From the NCBI GenBank assembly GCA_002917775.1, contig KZ627156.1:518909-582908 (forward strand): a stretch of 64,000 nucleotides of DNA, in the 5' to 3' direction. Origin of the DNA: Glaciozyma antarctica PI12 (taxonomy: Eukaryota; Basidiomycota; Microbotryomycetes; Kriegeriales; Camptobasidiaceae). How positions within the stretch are numbered: position 1 is the first letter of the stretch; every line of letters starts with the position of its first letter. The position numbers and the translations under genes were made by a program. Below, one piece after another: positions 32,677 through 44,722 of this stretch. The notes beneath the pieces are model-generated. The model worked only from the letters and a program-made list of their open reading frames with translations, was not told the DNA's origin and made no database searches.

Positions 32677-33592
32677 TCACTTCATGTTCTGATTCGCCCG
32701 AGCAACCTCCTCCTCGACGTCCGTCACTCGCAGCGTCGCGCAGAACTTGCGGTAATCGAACGACCCATGCCGGTCCGTAAAAGGTCCATTAAGAAGGCGG
32801 TCCACCTGTGCTCTCATCAGCTCCTTCCTCGGAATCTAAAGCTGCAGAATGCGCACCTCCTCGTCGCTCATCTTGTCCCCGACTTCCTTTAGCCACTGCC
32901 TTAGCTCCTGCCCGCTGATAAAGCCTTTGTCCCCGTCGTCGAAGCTGGCGAACGCTTCGAGCAAGTCCGTCTCTGGGTCTAGCTCGGAGAGATGTTCGCT
33001 CATCATCCTGTTCGAGAGGAGCCAGGTCAGGCAGGAGCTGAGGACGACTGGAGCTGGCAGCTGGTATGGCGCCTCCACCTCCTAAGCGGAGACTTACGTG
33101 AGGAAGAGAGCAAAGTTGATCTGCGTGGGCTGCAGGTAGGAGGGATCGTGGGAGGTCGTGCGGCAGGTAGAGGAGGCAACGAAGTAGGTCCGGGGTAGGG
33201 GATTGGCCTACGCAAAGCTGCGTCAGTCCTACACGCTGCCACACGCTGCTAAGCGCTCACCAAGAGAGGTGAGAAGGCTCTTGAGGTCGTTCTCTGAGAT
33301 CACGCCGTCGTTATCCGCGTCGATGAGCTGCAAGGCGCGTCAGTGAGGCCTCTGTCGCGCGGGGAGAGGACACGCACGGAGAAGGCCTCTTTGAAGATCT
33401 GGATCTGACCGGCGTCAAAGACGCTGTACGCCGCCTGGGAGGACTGGCGGGGATGGCGGTGGGCGGCGCGAGGGGACTGTTGACAGGAGGTTGTTAGCTG
33501 GCGAGCCTCCTCCCCGTGAACGGAGGGGGACTGACTGAGTAGGCTCCAGCTGAGGCTGGGGAAGGCCTTCCTAGTCCGATTGCTGTGGCCAT
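32677..33592 (-). CDS. Myosin regulatory light chain (Cdc4/MLC-like, EF-hand)
   Basis: Light chains bind the IQ neck of type II or V myosins and act in cytokinesis. The start MATAIGLGRPSPASAGAYS is at 33592. The EF-hand parts are QIQIFKEAFSLIDADNDGV, ISENDLKSLLTSLGQSPTPD, then INFALFLTMMSEHLSELDPE, LLEAFASFDDGDKGFISG, ELRQWLKEVGDKMSDEEVDR and GSFDYRKFCATLRVTD. EF-hand 1 keeps most calcium ligands (DADNDGVIS); the other loops are degenerate, as usual in this family. Between SPTPDLL and INFALFL (about 33115-33200) the frame must move by one base and no legal intron does this, so a sequence error or real frameshift is possible. The gene is divergent from TAF1, with 173 bp between starts. Confidence 0.85.
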
Positions 33593-33765
33593 TTGGGAGC
33601 GGATGTGACTGGGAGAAAAGTGGAGGAGGTCAAGAGGCGAACGCTCCGTCTTGCTCTTTCTCTCTCCGCCACCTCCCTCTCTTAGCCAAACCGCGTCCTC
33701 ACCAGCACCACAGCACTCCTTTGACCTCCGCGAACACCAGCCAGGAAGGGTGAACCCCGCAAGCC

Positions 33766-36700
33766 ATGGCGGACAACGAAGTCATCGGCCAGCTCGGAGG
33801 ATTCGCGTTGGGCGAGGTCCTCTCCCAACTCGACCTCGACAACGAGAGCATCGGCGCCGTCAAGGGACGCCTAGGAGTCGGGAATGCCGCCTTCTCGCGC
33901 GACTCGATTTACAACGGCAAGTTCGTCGACGACGTCGAGGAGACCTACGACCCCGTTACGGACCTTGAGGCTCAGGTCGACCGCGAGATGTATTCGGAAA
34001 AGTACCGCAAGGCGGGACTCAAGGCGGTGGCGGCGCCGGCGAAGCTGATGCGAGGGGAGGAGGACGACTTTGACGATGATGAGGAGGACGAGGGGGAGGA
34101 GGGAGCGGTGGTCAAGGAGGAGCCGATGGAGCAGGACGACGACCTCTTTGGGAGTGGGGAGGACGAGGAGGGATACAGGGAGATGTCAGTCGAGCCTATC
34201 GCGCCTCCGCCGCCGATGAAGGAGGTCAACGTCAAGGACCTCTTCCCCGACTTCGAGTATGGCAAGGTGCTCGACTTTACGGACCTCTTCTCGACGAGCT
34301 CGAGGCCTAGGAAGAGGCAGAAGAAGACGTTCCAGTCAGTAAAGCGTGCGTTCGATTCGGAGGAGCTGGTGCGGAGGACGGAGCTGACTCCTTGGACGCA
34401 GTCGCGCTTCCTACGCAGGACGAGCTACCACGCCTCCGGACGACCAAGGAACTCCTACTCGCGCCCATGAAGGCGATCACGCGCGAGTCTCGGCTTCGAG
34501 CTCTGCTCATCGAGTCCCAGGATCGCGTCAAGGAGGAGTGGGAGGACGCGGGGGACAGCGACGAGGAGCTGATGAAGGCGATTGAGGTACGCTCAGCTCG
34601 TGGAAGGGAGCCTACGTGGAGCTAATGGCGTTGGGTACTGCAGAGGAGCAACATGACTACCAAGTCGAAGTGGATCGTACCCGACTCAGCTATGTCTTTC
34701 GAGATGGCGGAGCTGGACGCGTGGGAGGACAACATTATCTGGGGTCCTAGCGAGGCGTGCGTTCCCCATGCTTGCTTACCGCGTCGTCTCTAACATAGTC
34801 CTCTTCTCAGGCCTATTCCGACTTTCGCAGAGCCTCTCGCTCCTCGCAACGCGGAATTCGAGCGCGGCGACTGGCTCAAGAGCATCATCTGGGACGCGAA
34901 CCGACCGTACAAGGACTTTACCCAGCTCAACCTCAACCTCAACGACACTCAGATGCTGCTCGAGGTACAGTCGGGCGCCGCGGACGAAGGTACGCTCGCT
35001 TTCGATCCAGATTCGAAGCGATTGCTAACGCGCTCGCAACAGATGCAGCGAACGCGGCCGCGTCGACCTCTCAACTCCCAGCTCGCGAGGCGGGTCTCGA
35101 TCCTTTCAACCTTTCGAACGATCGCGAGTACGAGGTCACCAAGGAGACGAAGAAGCGCATTCGGCAAACGTTCGGCTTGCTCGAGGTCCAGCACGCGTAT
35201 CCGGCTCAGAAGCTTCAACTACCTTTCGTGCGCATCTTTTTCTACTGTCTCGACTCCCTCCCGCTGACCACTTTCGACGAGCAGTACAAGACCCGACTCA
35301 CCAAAGCCGACTCCCGAGCCTTCCACCGTCCCCCACTCCAGTTCCCCTCCAACGTCGCCCTCACGTTCACCAAAGTTCGTTCGTCCAAGAAGAAGAAGGA
35401 CAAGTCGGGTCGCAAGATCAAGAAGAGCGATGGCGAGGCGTTGCGCACGATGGGCGACATCAGCTTGCGCGACACGAGCAATTTCCTGCTTTGGGAGTAC
35501 TCGGTGCGCTCCTTCCCTGATGCGAAGGTGGGAGCCAGCTAAAGAGCGACTGTTGCAGGAGGAGAACCCGCCCATCATCTCGAACGTTGGCATGGGCAGC
35601 ATTATCGTCAACTACTATCGCAAACGAGATCCCAAGGACGACTTTGTTCCTCAGGTGAGCGAGACTGCGCCTTCTTCCAACGCTTCAGGTGTTGACGCCT
35701 TCTCGCGCAGCTCGACATCGGCGAACCCTTCCTCCTCGACCCGAGCGACGAGTCTCCGTTCAAGGCCTTTGGCTACGTCAACCCCGGCCAGACAGTCACG
35801 ACTCTCTACAACAACCTCGTTCGCGCACCTCTCTTTCGCCACAAGCCTTCCGAAACCGACTTCCTCGTCGTTCGGTACGTTTCAGCGTTCTTTCCGCTGT
35901 TCGGTTCGCAGTTACTGAACTCTCGCCCGCCACCAGGAGCACCATCGAAGGCGAGACCAAGTACTTCATCCGCGAGATCAAGACGGCGTTCGTCGTCGGG
36001 CAGACGTACCCCCTCACCGAAGTCCCCGGCCCTCACTCGCGCAAGATCACGACTTTGATGAAGCACCGCCTTCAGACCATCGCGTTCAAACTCGTCGCCA
36101 AGAACCCGAGGGGAACGGTCAAGGTCCAGCAGCTTACACGCTACTTTCCGGACCAGAATGACGTGCAAATGCGTCAGCGACTCAAGGTTCGTCTCTCGTT
36201 CTGCCAGGTTGGGGCGAGGCGGTGAGCTGACATGCGTGTGCACGCGCAGGAGTTCATGGAGTTCAACCGCACCAAGGGAGTCGAAGGCGCTTGGGGACTC
36301 AAGAAGCACATCGTCGTCCCCGACACCTCCGAGATGCTCAAGCGCGCGACGCCGGAGGAAGTCTGCCTCGCCGAATCGATGCAGGTTGGCTTGCGGCATC
36401 TCCAGGACGCGGGATACGGGCAAGCGGAGGAAGGCGGCGCCGGCGACGACGACAGCAAGCTCGATATTGAGCAGCAGCTCGCGCCGTGGATCACGACCAA
36501 GAACTTCATCAACGCTACCGCGAACAAGGCGATGCTCAAGCTGCACGGCGAGGGAGATCCGACGGGGCGTGGGGAGGCGTTCAGCTTCTTGAGGGTCTCG
36601 ATGAAGGACATCTTCCTGCGAGCGGGCGAGGAGATGGCGACGAGGCTCGGTACGTCCTTTTGCACCTTCCTGCTACGCAGCTGTAGCTGACGCTCCTTTC

Positions 36701-37814
36701 GCAGCTCAAATGGAGAACCGACCCAAGTCCGCGCATCGCTACAACGTGCAAGAGCAGCAAGAAGTCTACAAGGAGGAGATCGCTCGGATTTGGAAAGCCC
36801 AGTTCGAGTCGCTCAGCAACCCCGTCGAGCCGCAGTTGACCGAGGAGGACGTCGAGCGTCAGCGTGGGCGTGGTCGGAGAGGAGGCTCGACGGTCGCCGA
36901 TTCGGCGGTGGGGACGCCGAGGGACGTTGGGAGGGGAGGGAGCCCGGGGAGTGGGTCGGATAGGGACGATGGGATGAGCGTGGGGAGTGGAAGGGCGCCG
37001 TATGGGCAGAACAAGGTTTTGCGGATTCGTCGACTGGTTCGTCTCTTCCTCTCGTCGCGTGTTCTCGCCGTCGCTGACGAGCTTGCTTCGCTGCTCAGGT
37101 CAACGGCCGCTGGGAGACCGAAGTCGTTCGAGATCCGACCATCATCGGAGCGTACGTTCGGCAACGCCAGCTTATCGACGAGGAGAAAACGGATGCGGAC
37201 GACCTCTTGCCCTCGGACGACGAAGGCAAAAACGAACGGCGCAAGAAGAGGTTCGTCTCGCTTGGTCGTCCTCGCCTATGGTGCTCACAGCTGACGTTCG
37301 GTATAATAGGCTCAAGGAACAGCTCGAGAAGCTCAAGCGGAACCAGGAACGTCGTCTTGTTCGCAAGAACCAGAAGCTTGGCATCCCGACTGGCGCGATG
37401 GGAGTTGGCGGCAAGCGAGCCATGAAGCCCGAGACTGTGCGTATCGCCTCGTTCTGTGCGTCTTCGTCGTTGACGTTTTTTTCCCCAGACTCGCGTTTGT
37501 AGCAACTGCGGTCAGCGCGGGCATATGAAGACTTCTCGCAAGCTGTGCAGCCGATGGGCAGAGTTTAACAGCGTGCGTTCTGCCGGTTACTGTCGATCTT
37601 GCGAAGCTAATACTCGTCTTTATTCTAGCCTCGCGCGGCGGACCCGAGTGGCGCCCTGCCTTCGAACTTTGGCGGAGGACTCGCGCTCCCCATGATGGGT
37701 GGCGCGCCGACGCCTGTTGCTGCGAAGGCGACGCTCAAGCTCAAGCTGGGGAACAAAGCTTCGGGGCCAAGTGCTGGCGCCGAAGACGAGGACTTCATTC
37801 CTGGCAGCATGTAG
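33766..37814 (+). CDS. TAF1: TFIID subunit TAF1 (TAF145-like, no bromodomain)
   Basis: TAF1 is the largest TFIID subunit and helps recognise promoters for RNA polymerase II. The acidic N-terminus (MADNEVIGQLGGFALGEVLS) recalls the TBP-binding TAND region. The central DUF3591 domain is clear: MSFEMAELDAWEDNIIWGP, DWLKSIIWDANRPYKDFTQL, DISLRDTSNFLLWEYSEENP, IISNVGMGSIIVNYYRKRD, KYFIREIKTAFVVGQTYPL, and RLQTIAFKLVAKN. Near the C-terminus is a CCHC zinc knuckle, CSNCGQRGHMKTSRKLC. No bromodomain follows, as in yeast Taf145. The stop is at 37812-37814. More than a dozen introns interrupt about 1,100 codons. It converges on the golgin-like gene with only 68 bp between stops, so the two transcripts' 3' ends almost certainly overlap. 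Confidence 0.93.
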
Positions 37815-37882
37815 TGTGGCTCTGAAACCAAATATGTTGCTCTCATCGGTCGCTGTTCCCGTTTGTCCATCGTGTTCTCTAC

Positions 37883-40800
37883 TCAAACTACAAACAAATC
37901 CCCGGTGCAGTACGCGCACCAAACGAGGTCGTCCCCAAGCACCGCACTCCGCGACAAGCTCCCCGCACCAGGCGAGAGTGCTCCTCCAGCGCCTTCGACC
38001 GACGGGGAGAGGAGGTTCTGCGCGAGATCCTCCACTGCAATAGATGTAGTTAGCTTCGTGCAGCTGAACGAGACAACATCGGAAACTCACCTCCTAGCTC
38101 GTCCTCCATCCGCGTCTTGAGCATGCTGAGACTCGCCTTCCGCGCATGTCTCGTCGAGGGCGTGAGATTACGAGGGAGCGACGCTGGCGCCGGGGCGGGT
38201 CCTCGATCCACCACCGTCTGTCGTTGGTCGGAGGGCGAAGCGAAGGGGAAGCCGGACTCCCCTGGGACAAGGCCTTCGTTGACGGAGGGGAGGTGGGAGG
38301 ATACTCTGCGATGAGCGTAAGCCCGAGGACTCGAACGAGAAGGAGTGGTGGAGGGAAGGGGAGAGGGAAGGGGGGAGAGGAGGGAGGGTGAGGGAGGGCC
38401 GTGGGCGACGTTGTGAGAGTGAGTCGCGTGGGAGTGAGGAGGGCGAGGTTGGTGAGCGTGGGAGGCGTGGTCGTGGTGCGCGTGAACGGCAGGCTGGCGA
38501 GAGGGAGAAGCTACTGCAGCTTTCGAGGCTTTGGGAGGAGGAGGGACGACGTTGGCTTGTGCTGGCGAGTCTGGTCGATCTCGCTCCGCCGCGCGAAGCG
38601 CCTCGACCTCGCGCTCCTTGCGCCGCGTCCGCTCCCGTTCGTTCTCGAGCGTCTCGAGCATGCTTTCGACCTGCATCTTGAGGTCACCGTTGCTTCTGAT
38701 CATTTGGAAACCTGCGTCCTCGGCGACGAAGATACGTTCCTCTAGCGATCGAATCTGCGCGCGAGCGGCTGACAGGTCGAGTTCGTGTTGCTGCTGGATG
38801 GAGTCGACGTAGTCCCGGTCGTAAGGGTGCGAGGAGGGGTCGGGAGTGCCGTTGATTTGGATGATGGGGGATTGGGTGGTTGTCCGCGACGAGAGGTCCT
38901 CGAGCTCGGCGTCCTTGGACGCCAACTCCTCCTGCGCCCTCGCAAAGACGTCCTTAAGCTCCTCCAACGCACGAATCGCCTCCTCCGTCTCCTCCTTCCT
39001 CGATCCCAACTCGCCCTTCAATACCTCCACCTCGCTCACGTGCCTCTCCAACTCGTCCGTCAACGCCACCACCTGCGTGGCCGACCCCTCCGCCCCCGTC
39101 CGCAAACGTCCCACCTCGCTCTCGAGCCTGCTAATCGTCGACCGCAGCTTTTCGAGTTCCTCGTTCCGCTCGTTCCCCGCTGCCATGATCGCCAATAGCT
39201 CTCGCTCACTCTTGCTCGCCTTGCGAACAGCAGCGCTGAGAGCGACGTTCCGGTCGCGCACGATCGTGTTGGCGGCCTCGACCTCCTTCGCAGTCGTCTT
39301 TTCGAATTCGTCCAGCGCGGCGTCCTTCTCCTTAAGAGTGTGCTGGACGATAACGAGCTTCTCCTGCAAGCCGGTCTTCGACGCCGCGAGGGAGTCGAGC
39401 TGGGTCTTGAACGCGTCGAGGGAGGACTGAAGGACAGTGTTTTGAGTTTCAACGTCGATTTTGGCGGCTGTCGTTCCGACGGCCTCGTCGCGCACGCTCT
39501 TGAGCGTGCTCTCGAGAGCGAGGACCTCCTCCTTCGTCGACACCAAGTCGCTCGTGACCGACAGCAGCAGCGCCTGCGCCTCCTCGACAGCACCCTTGCT
39601 CGTCGCCCACCCCTCCTCAGCCTCCTTCTTCCCCTGCTCCGCTTGAGCCGCCTCAGCCCGCAACAACTCGAGCTCCGTCTTGAGCTTGTCGCCTGCAGCT
39701 TGGGCAGCCGCGGCGGCAGCCTCTTTCTGCTCGAGCGAGACGGAGAGGGCCGCTGCGCGTTCAGAGGTGGAGGACTGGGAGTCGCTGAGGGTCGTGATGC
39801 TGGCGCGAAGCTCTTCGAGAGAGGAGGTGAGCGAGGCGTTGGTAGTCGAGAGATCGTCGTGAGCTGCGGTGAGACGATCGAGGTTCTTCTTCGTCGAGGC
39901 AAGAGACTGCTCGAATGTGGAAGCTGTGAAGAGGAGCGAAGCGATTCAGTTAGCGAGGGCCGAAAGACCGAAGAAGGGAACGTACCATTGGCTTTCGCAG
40001 CGGCGAGTTCGGAGGTCTGCGACTTGGTTTCCTGCTCGAGCGAAGCTGTCTTGGTCTTGACTTTTGCCAGCTGCTTGTCGACGATCCCCTTCGCCTTCGT
40101 CGCCGCCTTGCCCTCCTCCTGCGCTTTGACCAGCTCTCCCCGCACGCTCGCCAACTCCTTCTGCGCCCCCAGCGCAGCCTCTTCCGCCGCACTCGTCTTC
40201 TCCTCCAACGTCTTCTCCAGCTCCGCGACTCGACCCTCGTGCTTCGCCTCCGCAGTCGTAACGAGCGCTAAACTCGCTGCAAGCTCCTTCGCCCGCCCCG
40301 CATGCCCGTTCGACTCGACGTCCAGCTTCGCGAAGGCCTTCGCGCTGACGTCGGCGTCCTTCTCCGCCGCGTCGAGGGAGGTCTGGAGGGAGGTCGCGCG
40401 GGATTCGGCAGAGGCGAGGGAGGCTTTCGTCGAAGAGAGGTCCTTCTCAAGCTTGTCGATCGAAGCCTTGGACGCCTTGAGACCGTCCTCAGCGGTCTTG
40501 TGCGCGACGACGACAGCGGCGAGCTCAGTCTTCGCGCTGACAAGGTCGGTACGGAGCTTGACGGCGTCGGCGTTGGCGGCCTTCGCTTCAGCCTCCTTCT
40601 TCGCGAGGGACTTGGCGAGGTCGTCCGCTCGGTCAGAGTGCTTCGAAGAGGTGGCGAGGAGGTCGACTTGCTCCTTGCGGAGCTGCTCGATCGTGGCGAC
40701 GTGGGCGGCGAGATCGGTCTGGCGCGCAGCGAGGTCGGAGGAGAGAGAGGTGTGCGTCTCCTTCGAGGCGGCGAGAGCGATTTCGAGGTCCTTAGAGGTC

Positions 40801-42969
40801 AAAAGAGCCGTCGAGTGCTCCGCTTGAAGCTTCCCATTCGCCGTCTCCGCAATCTCAAGAGCCTCCTTCGCCGCTCCGTGGTCCCTCTCCGCCTCTTCGG
40901 CACGCTTGAGCACGGCAGCGTGGTCTCCCGACGCCTTGCTGATGGCCAGCTTGTGAGCGGCGATCACAGCCTCCTGCTCGACCTTGATCGCCGCCAACTC
41001 GTCCTGGAGCGTCGCACTCGAGCTACCGAGCGCAGCGTTCGCAGCTTCGAGCTTCGAAATCGTCTGAGCCAAGGCTTCGGCGCGAGAGGAATGAGTCGAA
41101 TCGGAGGAGGTGAGAGTGGCGAAAGAGGATTCGAGTTCGGCGATGGTGGAGAGGTGAGTCTTGACGTCCGCTTCGAGGGCAGCTCGCACCGTCGCGTGCG
41201 TAGCTTCGAGCTTCTCGACCTGCGTAGCGAGGGCGTCGGCGCGGGAGGAATGGGCGGATTCGGAGGTGGTGAGGGAGGAGAGGGAGGATTCGAGCTTGGC
41301 GATACTAGCGAGGTGAGTCTTGACGTCCGCCTGAAGGTCGTCCCGCGCTGCAGCAGCGACTCCCGCGTCCTTTCGTGCGACGGCGAGGCTGTCCTCGAGC
41401 GCCGAAAGACGAGACTGAAGCTCGGCCGCCGCCGTCCGAGCAAGCCCCAGAGCTTCCTCCGACTCGCTCGCCGCGGTAGCCGCGCCTACGACTTCCTCCT
41501 CCAGCTCCACCACCCGAGCCTCCATCTTCTCGTGCTCCGAACCCAGCGCCTCGAGATCCCCGACTGCTTGTTCGGCCGCGACCGCCGCAGCGGCAGCAGC
41601 CTTGAGCTCAACGTCCTTCTCGCGAACCGTGCGCTGGAGGAAGGTGTTCTTGTCGGCGAGCTCGACTTGCTCGTTCGTAAGACTGACGACTTTCCCTCGC
41701 AGCTCCTCGAGAGAAGCCATGAGGTCCGTATTCTCCTTTTGGAGATCGTCGCGGCGTGCGGAGGCGGTTTCGGACTTCTTGTCGGACGTAGCGAGAGAGG
41801 CTTCGAGGGTCGAGATACGGGTGAGGGAAGTAGCGAGCTTGGATTCGCTGGAGGAGAGGGTGGATTGGAGTGTCGCGAGGGAGGTGGTGGTGGTGGCGAG
41901 TTCGGACGCGGTGGCGGATTGAGCTTTGCTGGCCGTAGCGAGGTCGGAAGTGAGTTGAGCGACTCGATCGTCGCGTGCTTTCTTCTCCACCTCGACCTTC
42001 TCCAGCGCCGCCTTCGCTCCCTCCGTCTCGGTCCTCGCCTCCTCCAACGCGAGTTCGAGCGCATCGTGCTCTCCCTTGATCTTAGCCGACCCCGCACGCG
42101 CTTTGCTCAGCTCGAGCTCGAGAGAATCCGCATGTTCGCTCTTCGTCCGAAGCTTCGTTTCGAGGTCGGAGAGGGTGGTGGAGGAGTGGAGTTCGGCGAG
42201 CTGAGCGTTCGCGTCGTTCAGAGCAGTGCCTCGATACCCCAGCTGGCTCTGCAGCTCGACGAGGGTATGCTTCGCGAGCTCCGCTTCCCGTTCCTGTCCC
42301 CGGTGCAATCCATCAGCTCTCTTCCCAGCTGCACACAGCACTCCATAGACTCACGAGATTCGTAGCCTTCTCCGCCCGCGCCGTCCGCTCCTCCTCCAAC
42401 TTATCCTTTTCCCTCCTAACCCTCTTCAGATCCTCTTCCACCTCCTGCGCCCTCTTATAAGCCCCCTCCAGCTCACTCTCCTTCCCCTCGCTCTCCTCCA
42501 GCAAGAGCTCCAGCTCCCTCACGCGGCTCGAGAGCGTGCTCTTGTCCTTGACGAGGAGCTGGATCGTCTGCTGCTGCGTATGGAGGAGGTCGTCCCCTTT
42601 GTGCCGGGGGAGATAAAGGTGGGGAGACGAATACGCCTGTTGAGGTGGAAGCGGGCGGAGATGGGGTCGAGCGGGCTATGGGGTCGGCGGAAGAGGGGAG
42701 CTCGACGGGCGGCGGAGAGGCAGGGAGAGCGAGGGAAGCTGTGGAGGTGGGTGTGGGTACTTCGGAGAGGGCGGGGGAAGAGGATGGAGGAGGTGGGCTG
42801 CTGGGAGTTGAGCTGGGGGACGCGGCGGTTTGAGCTTTGAGGTTCTTGGCAGCTTGAAACCGCTTAAGCTGGTGTACGAGTGGTTAGAGAAGCTCCCGAG
42901 TGGGATGGGAGAGCTCACCTTCTCCTTGGCCCGAGCTGCTTTGGCTGCGCGTTCACCGTCGTCGGCCAT
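37883..42969 (-). CDS. Golgin-like long coiled-coil protein
   Basis: Predicted Golgi tether. The N-terminus MADDGERAAKAARAKEKLKR resembles the lysine/alanine start of GM130-type golgins. It is followed by a Pro/Ser-rich linker, then QQQTIQLLVKDKSTL, also golgin-like, and about 1,100 residues of nearly unbroken coiled coil rich in A, K, E, L, S and T. The C-terminus is Ser/Pro-rich, then MLKTRMEDELGVEDLAQNLL and ends LVWCAYCTGDLFVV, a Cys/Trp tail that looks conserved-type but that I cannot assign. Exon borders near 42340, 39925-39985 and 38095-38040 are supported by splice signals. The plus strand also stays open over long stretches (e.g. 40302-42365), a side effect of codon bias. The product is about 1,570 residues. 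The golgin call rests on style and ends; another coiled-coil family is possible. Confidence 0.75.
41012..41330 (-). repeat. Tandem 53-codon repeat in the golgin-like coiled coil
   Basis: Two adjacent units of 159 nt encode DVKTHLASIAKLESSL and DVKTHLSTIAELESSF at matching positions, each followed by HSSRA(D/E)ALA. The nucleotide string aggtgagtcttgacgtccgc recurs exactly 159 nt apart (41152 and 41311). This points to recent tandem duplication within the coding sequence, extending the coil without breaking the frame. Confidence 0.8.
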
Positions 42970-43396
42970 GGAGTGCTGCTGCAGGAGGTGAGGAGAGCTA
43001 GTCAGCGGCGGACAGAGAGCGAGATCGTGAGGCAAATACCTTGCTACCGGTTAGAGTCGCTCCAGGAGGAGGTGGAGGACAGAGAGGGCCGGGCTGGAAG
43101 TGGACAAGGGAGAGGACCAGTCGTGCACTCGTGGCGCCTGGTGCCCAACTACGAAACTCCGCGCGGCTGACCTTTCCGCGTTGGCTCTCTCATGATGGGG
43201 ACTTGGAAAAGGCTTTCAAACGATGGCGCGCAGGAAGACGACGCCACGCCTTGGATCTGCTCGAGATCGGGAGCGAAGTCGACCGAACCGCACCATCTTG
43301 CACGGCAGTCTCCTCCAGCTCCAGTGCACCATCCGACAAAATTAAAACTGCATTAAGACAGCGCGGCAAAGTAGTGTCGTTTCCTCCTCCCGGGGC
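42970..43396. other. Region upstream of the golgin-like gene
   Basis: About 0.4 kb that holds the golgin-like gene promoter and leader and the 3' UTR of the MARVEL-type gene (both minus). No further feature was recognised. Confidence 0.5.
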
Positions 43397-44291
43397 TTAC
43401 ACCAACAGGGCCCCTCCGAACCCGTTCCCACTCCGCGCCGACTTTGCTCCTACGATGACGATGAAAGCGAGGGCGAAAGTGGCGAGGATCCAGTTGATCC
43501 ATGCAAACGCTTGCGACGAAGTCAGCTTGCCGCAATTGGGGAAGTCGCTCGAGTCGCAGACGCCGTTGCTGAGGCTGGCGGTGATGGCAGCTGCTCCGGC
43601 GAGCCTGAGAGTGGGAGTTAGCTGTCTGGGAGACGCGGAGTGGGGAGCAACATACCAGAAGAGCCAGGTGAGGAACAGGAATGCGGCGTGGGAGGCGATC
43701 GAGAAGAGGAAGGAGCCGGCGGCACGGAGGAAGCCTGTGCGAATGGGCGTTAGCTCCGTCCCTCCCTCGTCTACGTCTTTCCACCACGTACCTCCAATGT
43801 AGAATAGGCTGAACACCACGGTCCATACGGAGACGAAGAGCAGGAACCTAAGCCTGCAATCACGAAGGCATGAGCACTGTCACGCCGAAAGGTAGCTCCG
43901 TCTCGCCTCACCTGTCTCGCAGCGAGTCCGAGGGATAGCCATCATCGTTGTAGATGCTGACCTGTTCAAAGAGCACCGTTAGCTTCCCGCACCAATGCCC
44001 TCCCCGCTTAGCCGCACCAATACCGCGGTTTGAATGAGCTCGACTAGGGCGAAGAACGCGAGCAGTCCGAAGAGGATCGGGTGGGCGCGGCGCTGGTCAG
44101 AGAAGTGAGGTTATGGCGGGGTAGGGGTAAGAGAGGGGAGGGGCGAGGAGAGAGGTTGCGATGGGAGGTTGCGAGGAGGACAAGAGGTTGCCGAGGACGG
44201 GAGGAGGCGAGAAGGAGAGGTTTGCTGTAGGTCAGCAAGTGCTCTCCCAGCGGTGAACGCTACTCACAACGTGAGTTTCGAAGGACGGCAT
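43397..44291 (-). CDS. MARVEL-type four-helix membrane protein
   Basis: A likely plasma-membrane or vesicle protein. The start MPSFETHV is at 44291. Four helices are read: HPILFGLLAFFALVELIQTA, FLLFVSVWTVVFSLFYIGG, GSFLFSIASHAAFLFLTWLF and WINWILATFALAFIVIVGA. A loop between helices 3 and 4 has two cysteines (GVCDSSDFPNCGK) that could pair. This spacing and the short ends match fungal MARVEL proteins (Nce102/Fhn1-like in topology), but close orthology is not claimed. Seven exons with standard short introns; stop at 43397-43399. About 210 residues. Confidence 0.8.
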
Positions 44292-44722
44292 CTTGCTGTT
44301 GCTGAAGGACTTGAGCGAGTTGAGGGTAGGAGGAAGGAAGGAAAGAGCGACGCCTAGCTCGTTTGTTTTTTGGCCCTCTGGCCTGCGTCATGAGTTCCCG
44401 ACCCCTCGCCCTGAGCCAAGTAGGGCCTGATCCTCGTAAGATCGTTGGAACTAGCACAGGGAGTTCTATTCCTCCCCAGCTCGCCCCCGCGGAGTACCTC
44501 CCGCTCAACCACCTCCGGGCTCCACCGTGCAGTCCGAGCTCCCTCTTTCGTTCGCTTCGCAATGTTCTCCCGTACATGCTCGAGTAGCCGACGCGCAGGA
44601 ACGGAGAAGTACCCAGCCAGTTTGCGAAGAGCGAGCCACGACCGAGGAAAGATGAGTCTGAATCCTATCTACTTGCTAATTGCTGCGTGGTGGATACAAG
44701 TATGCGTGGTACAACACTCCCC
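44292..44722. other. Region between the MARVEL-type gene and the sensor kinase
   Basis: About 0.4 kb: promoter of the MARVEL-type gene and 3' UTR of the kinase gene, both on minus. No gene was recognised on either strand. Confidence 0.5.

Noticed and set aside
40302-42365. 687-codon plus-strand open frame opposite the golgin-like gene
   Set aside because: It is a low-complexity Arg/Leu/Gly-rich mirror of the coiled-coil codons; the minus-strand frame has proper heptads and splice sites.
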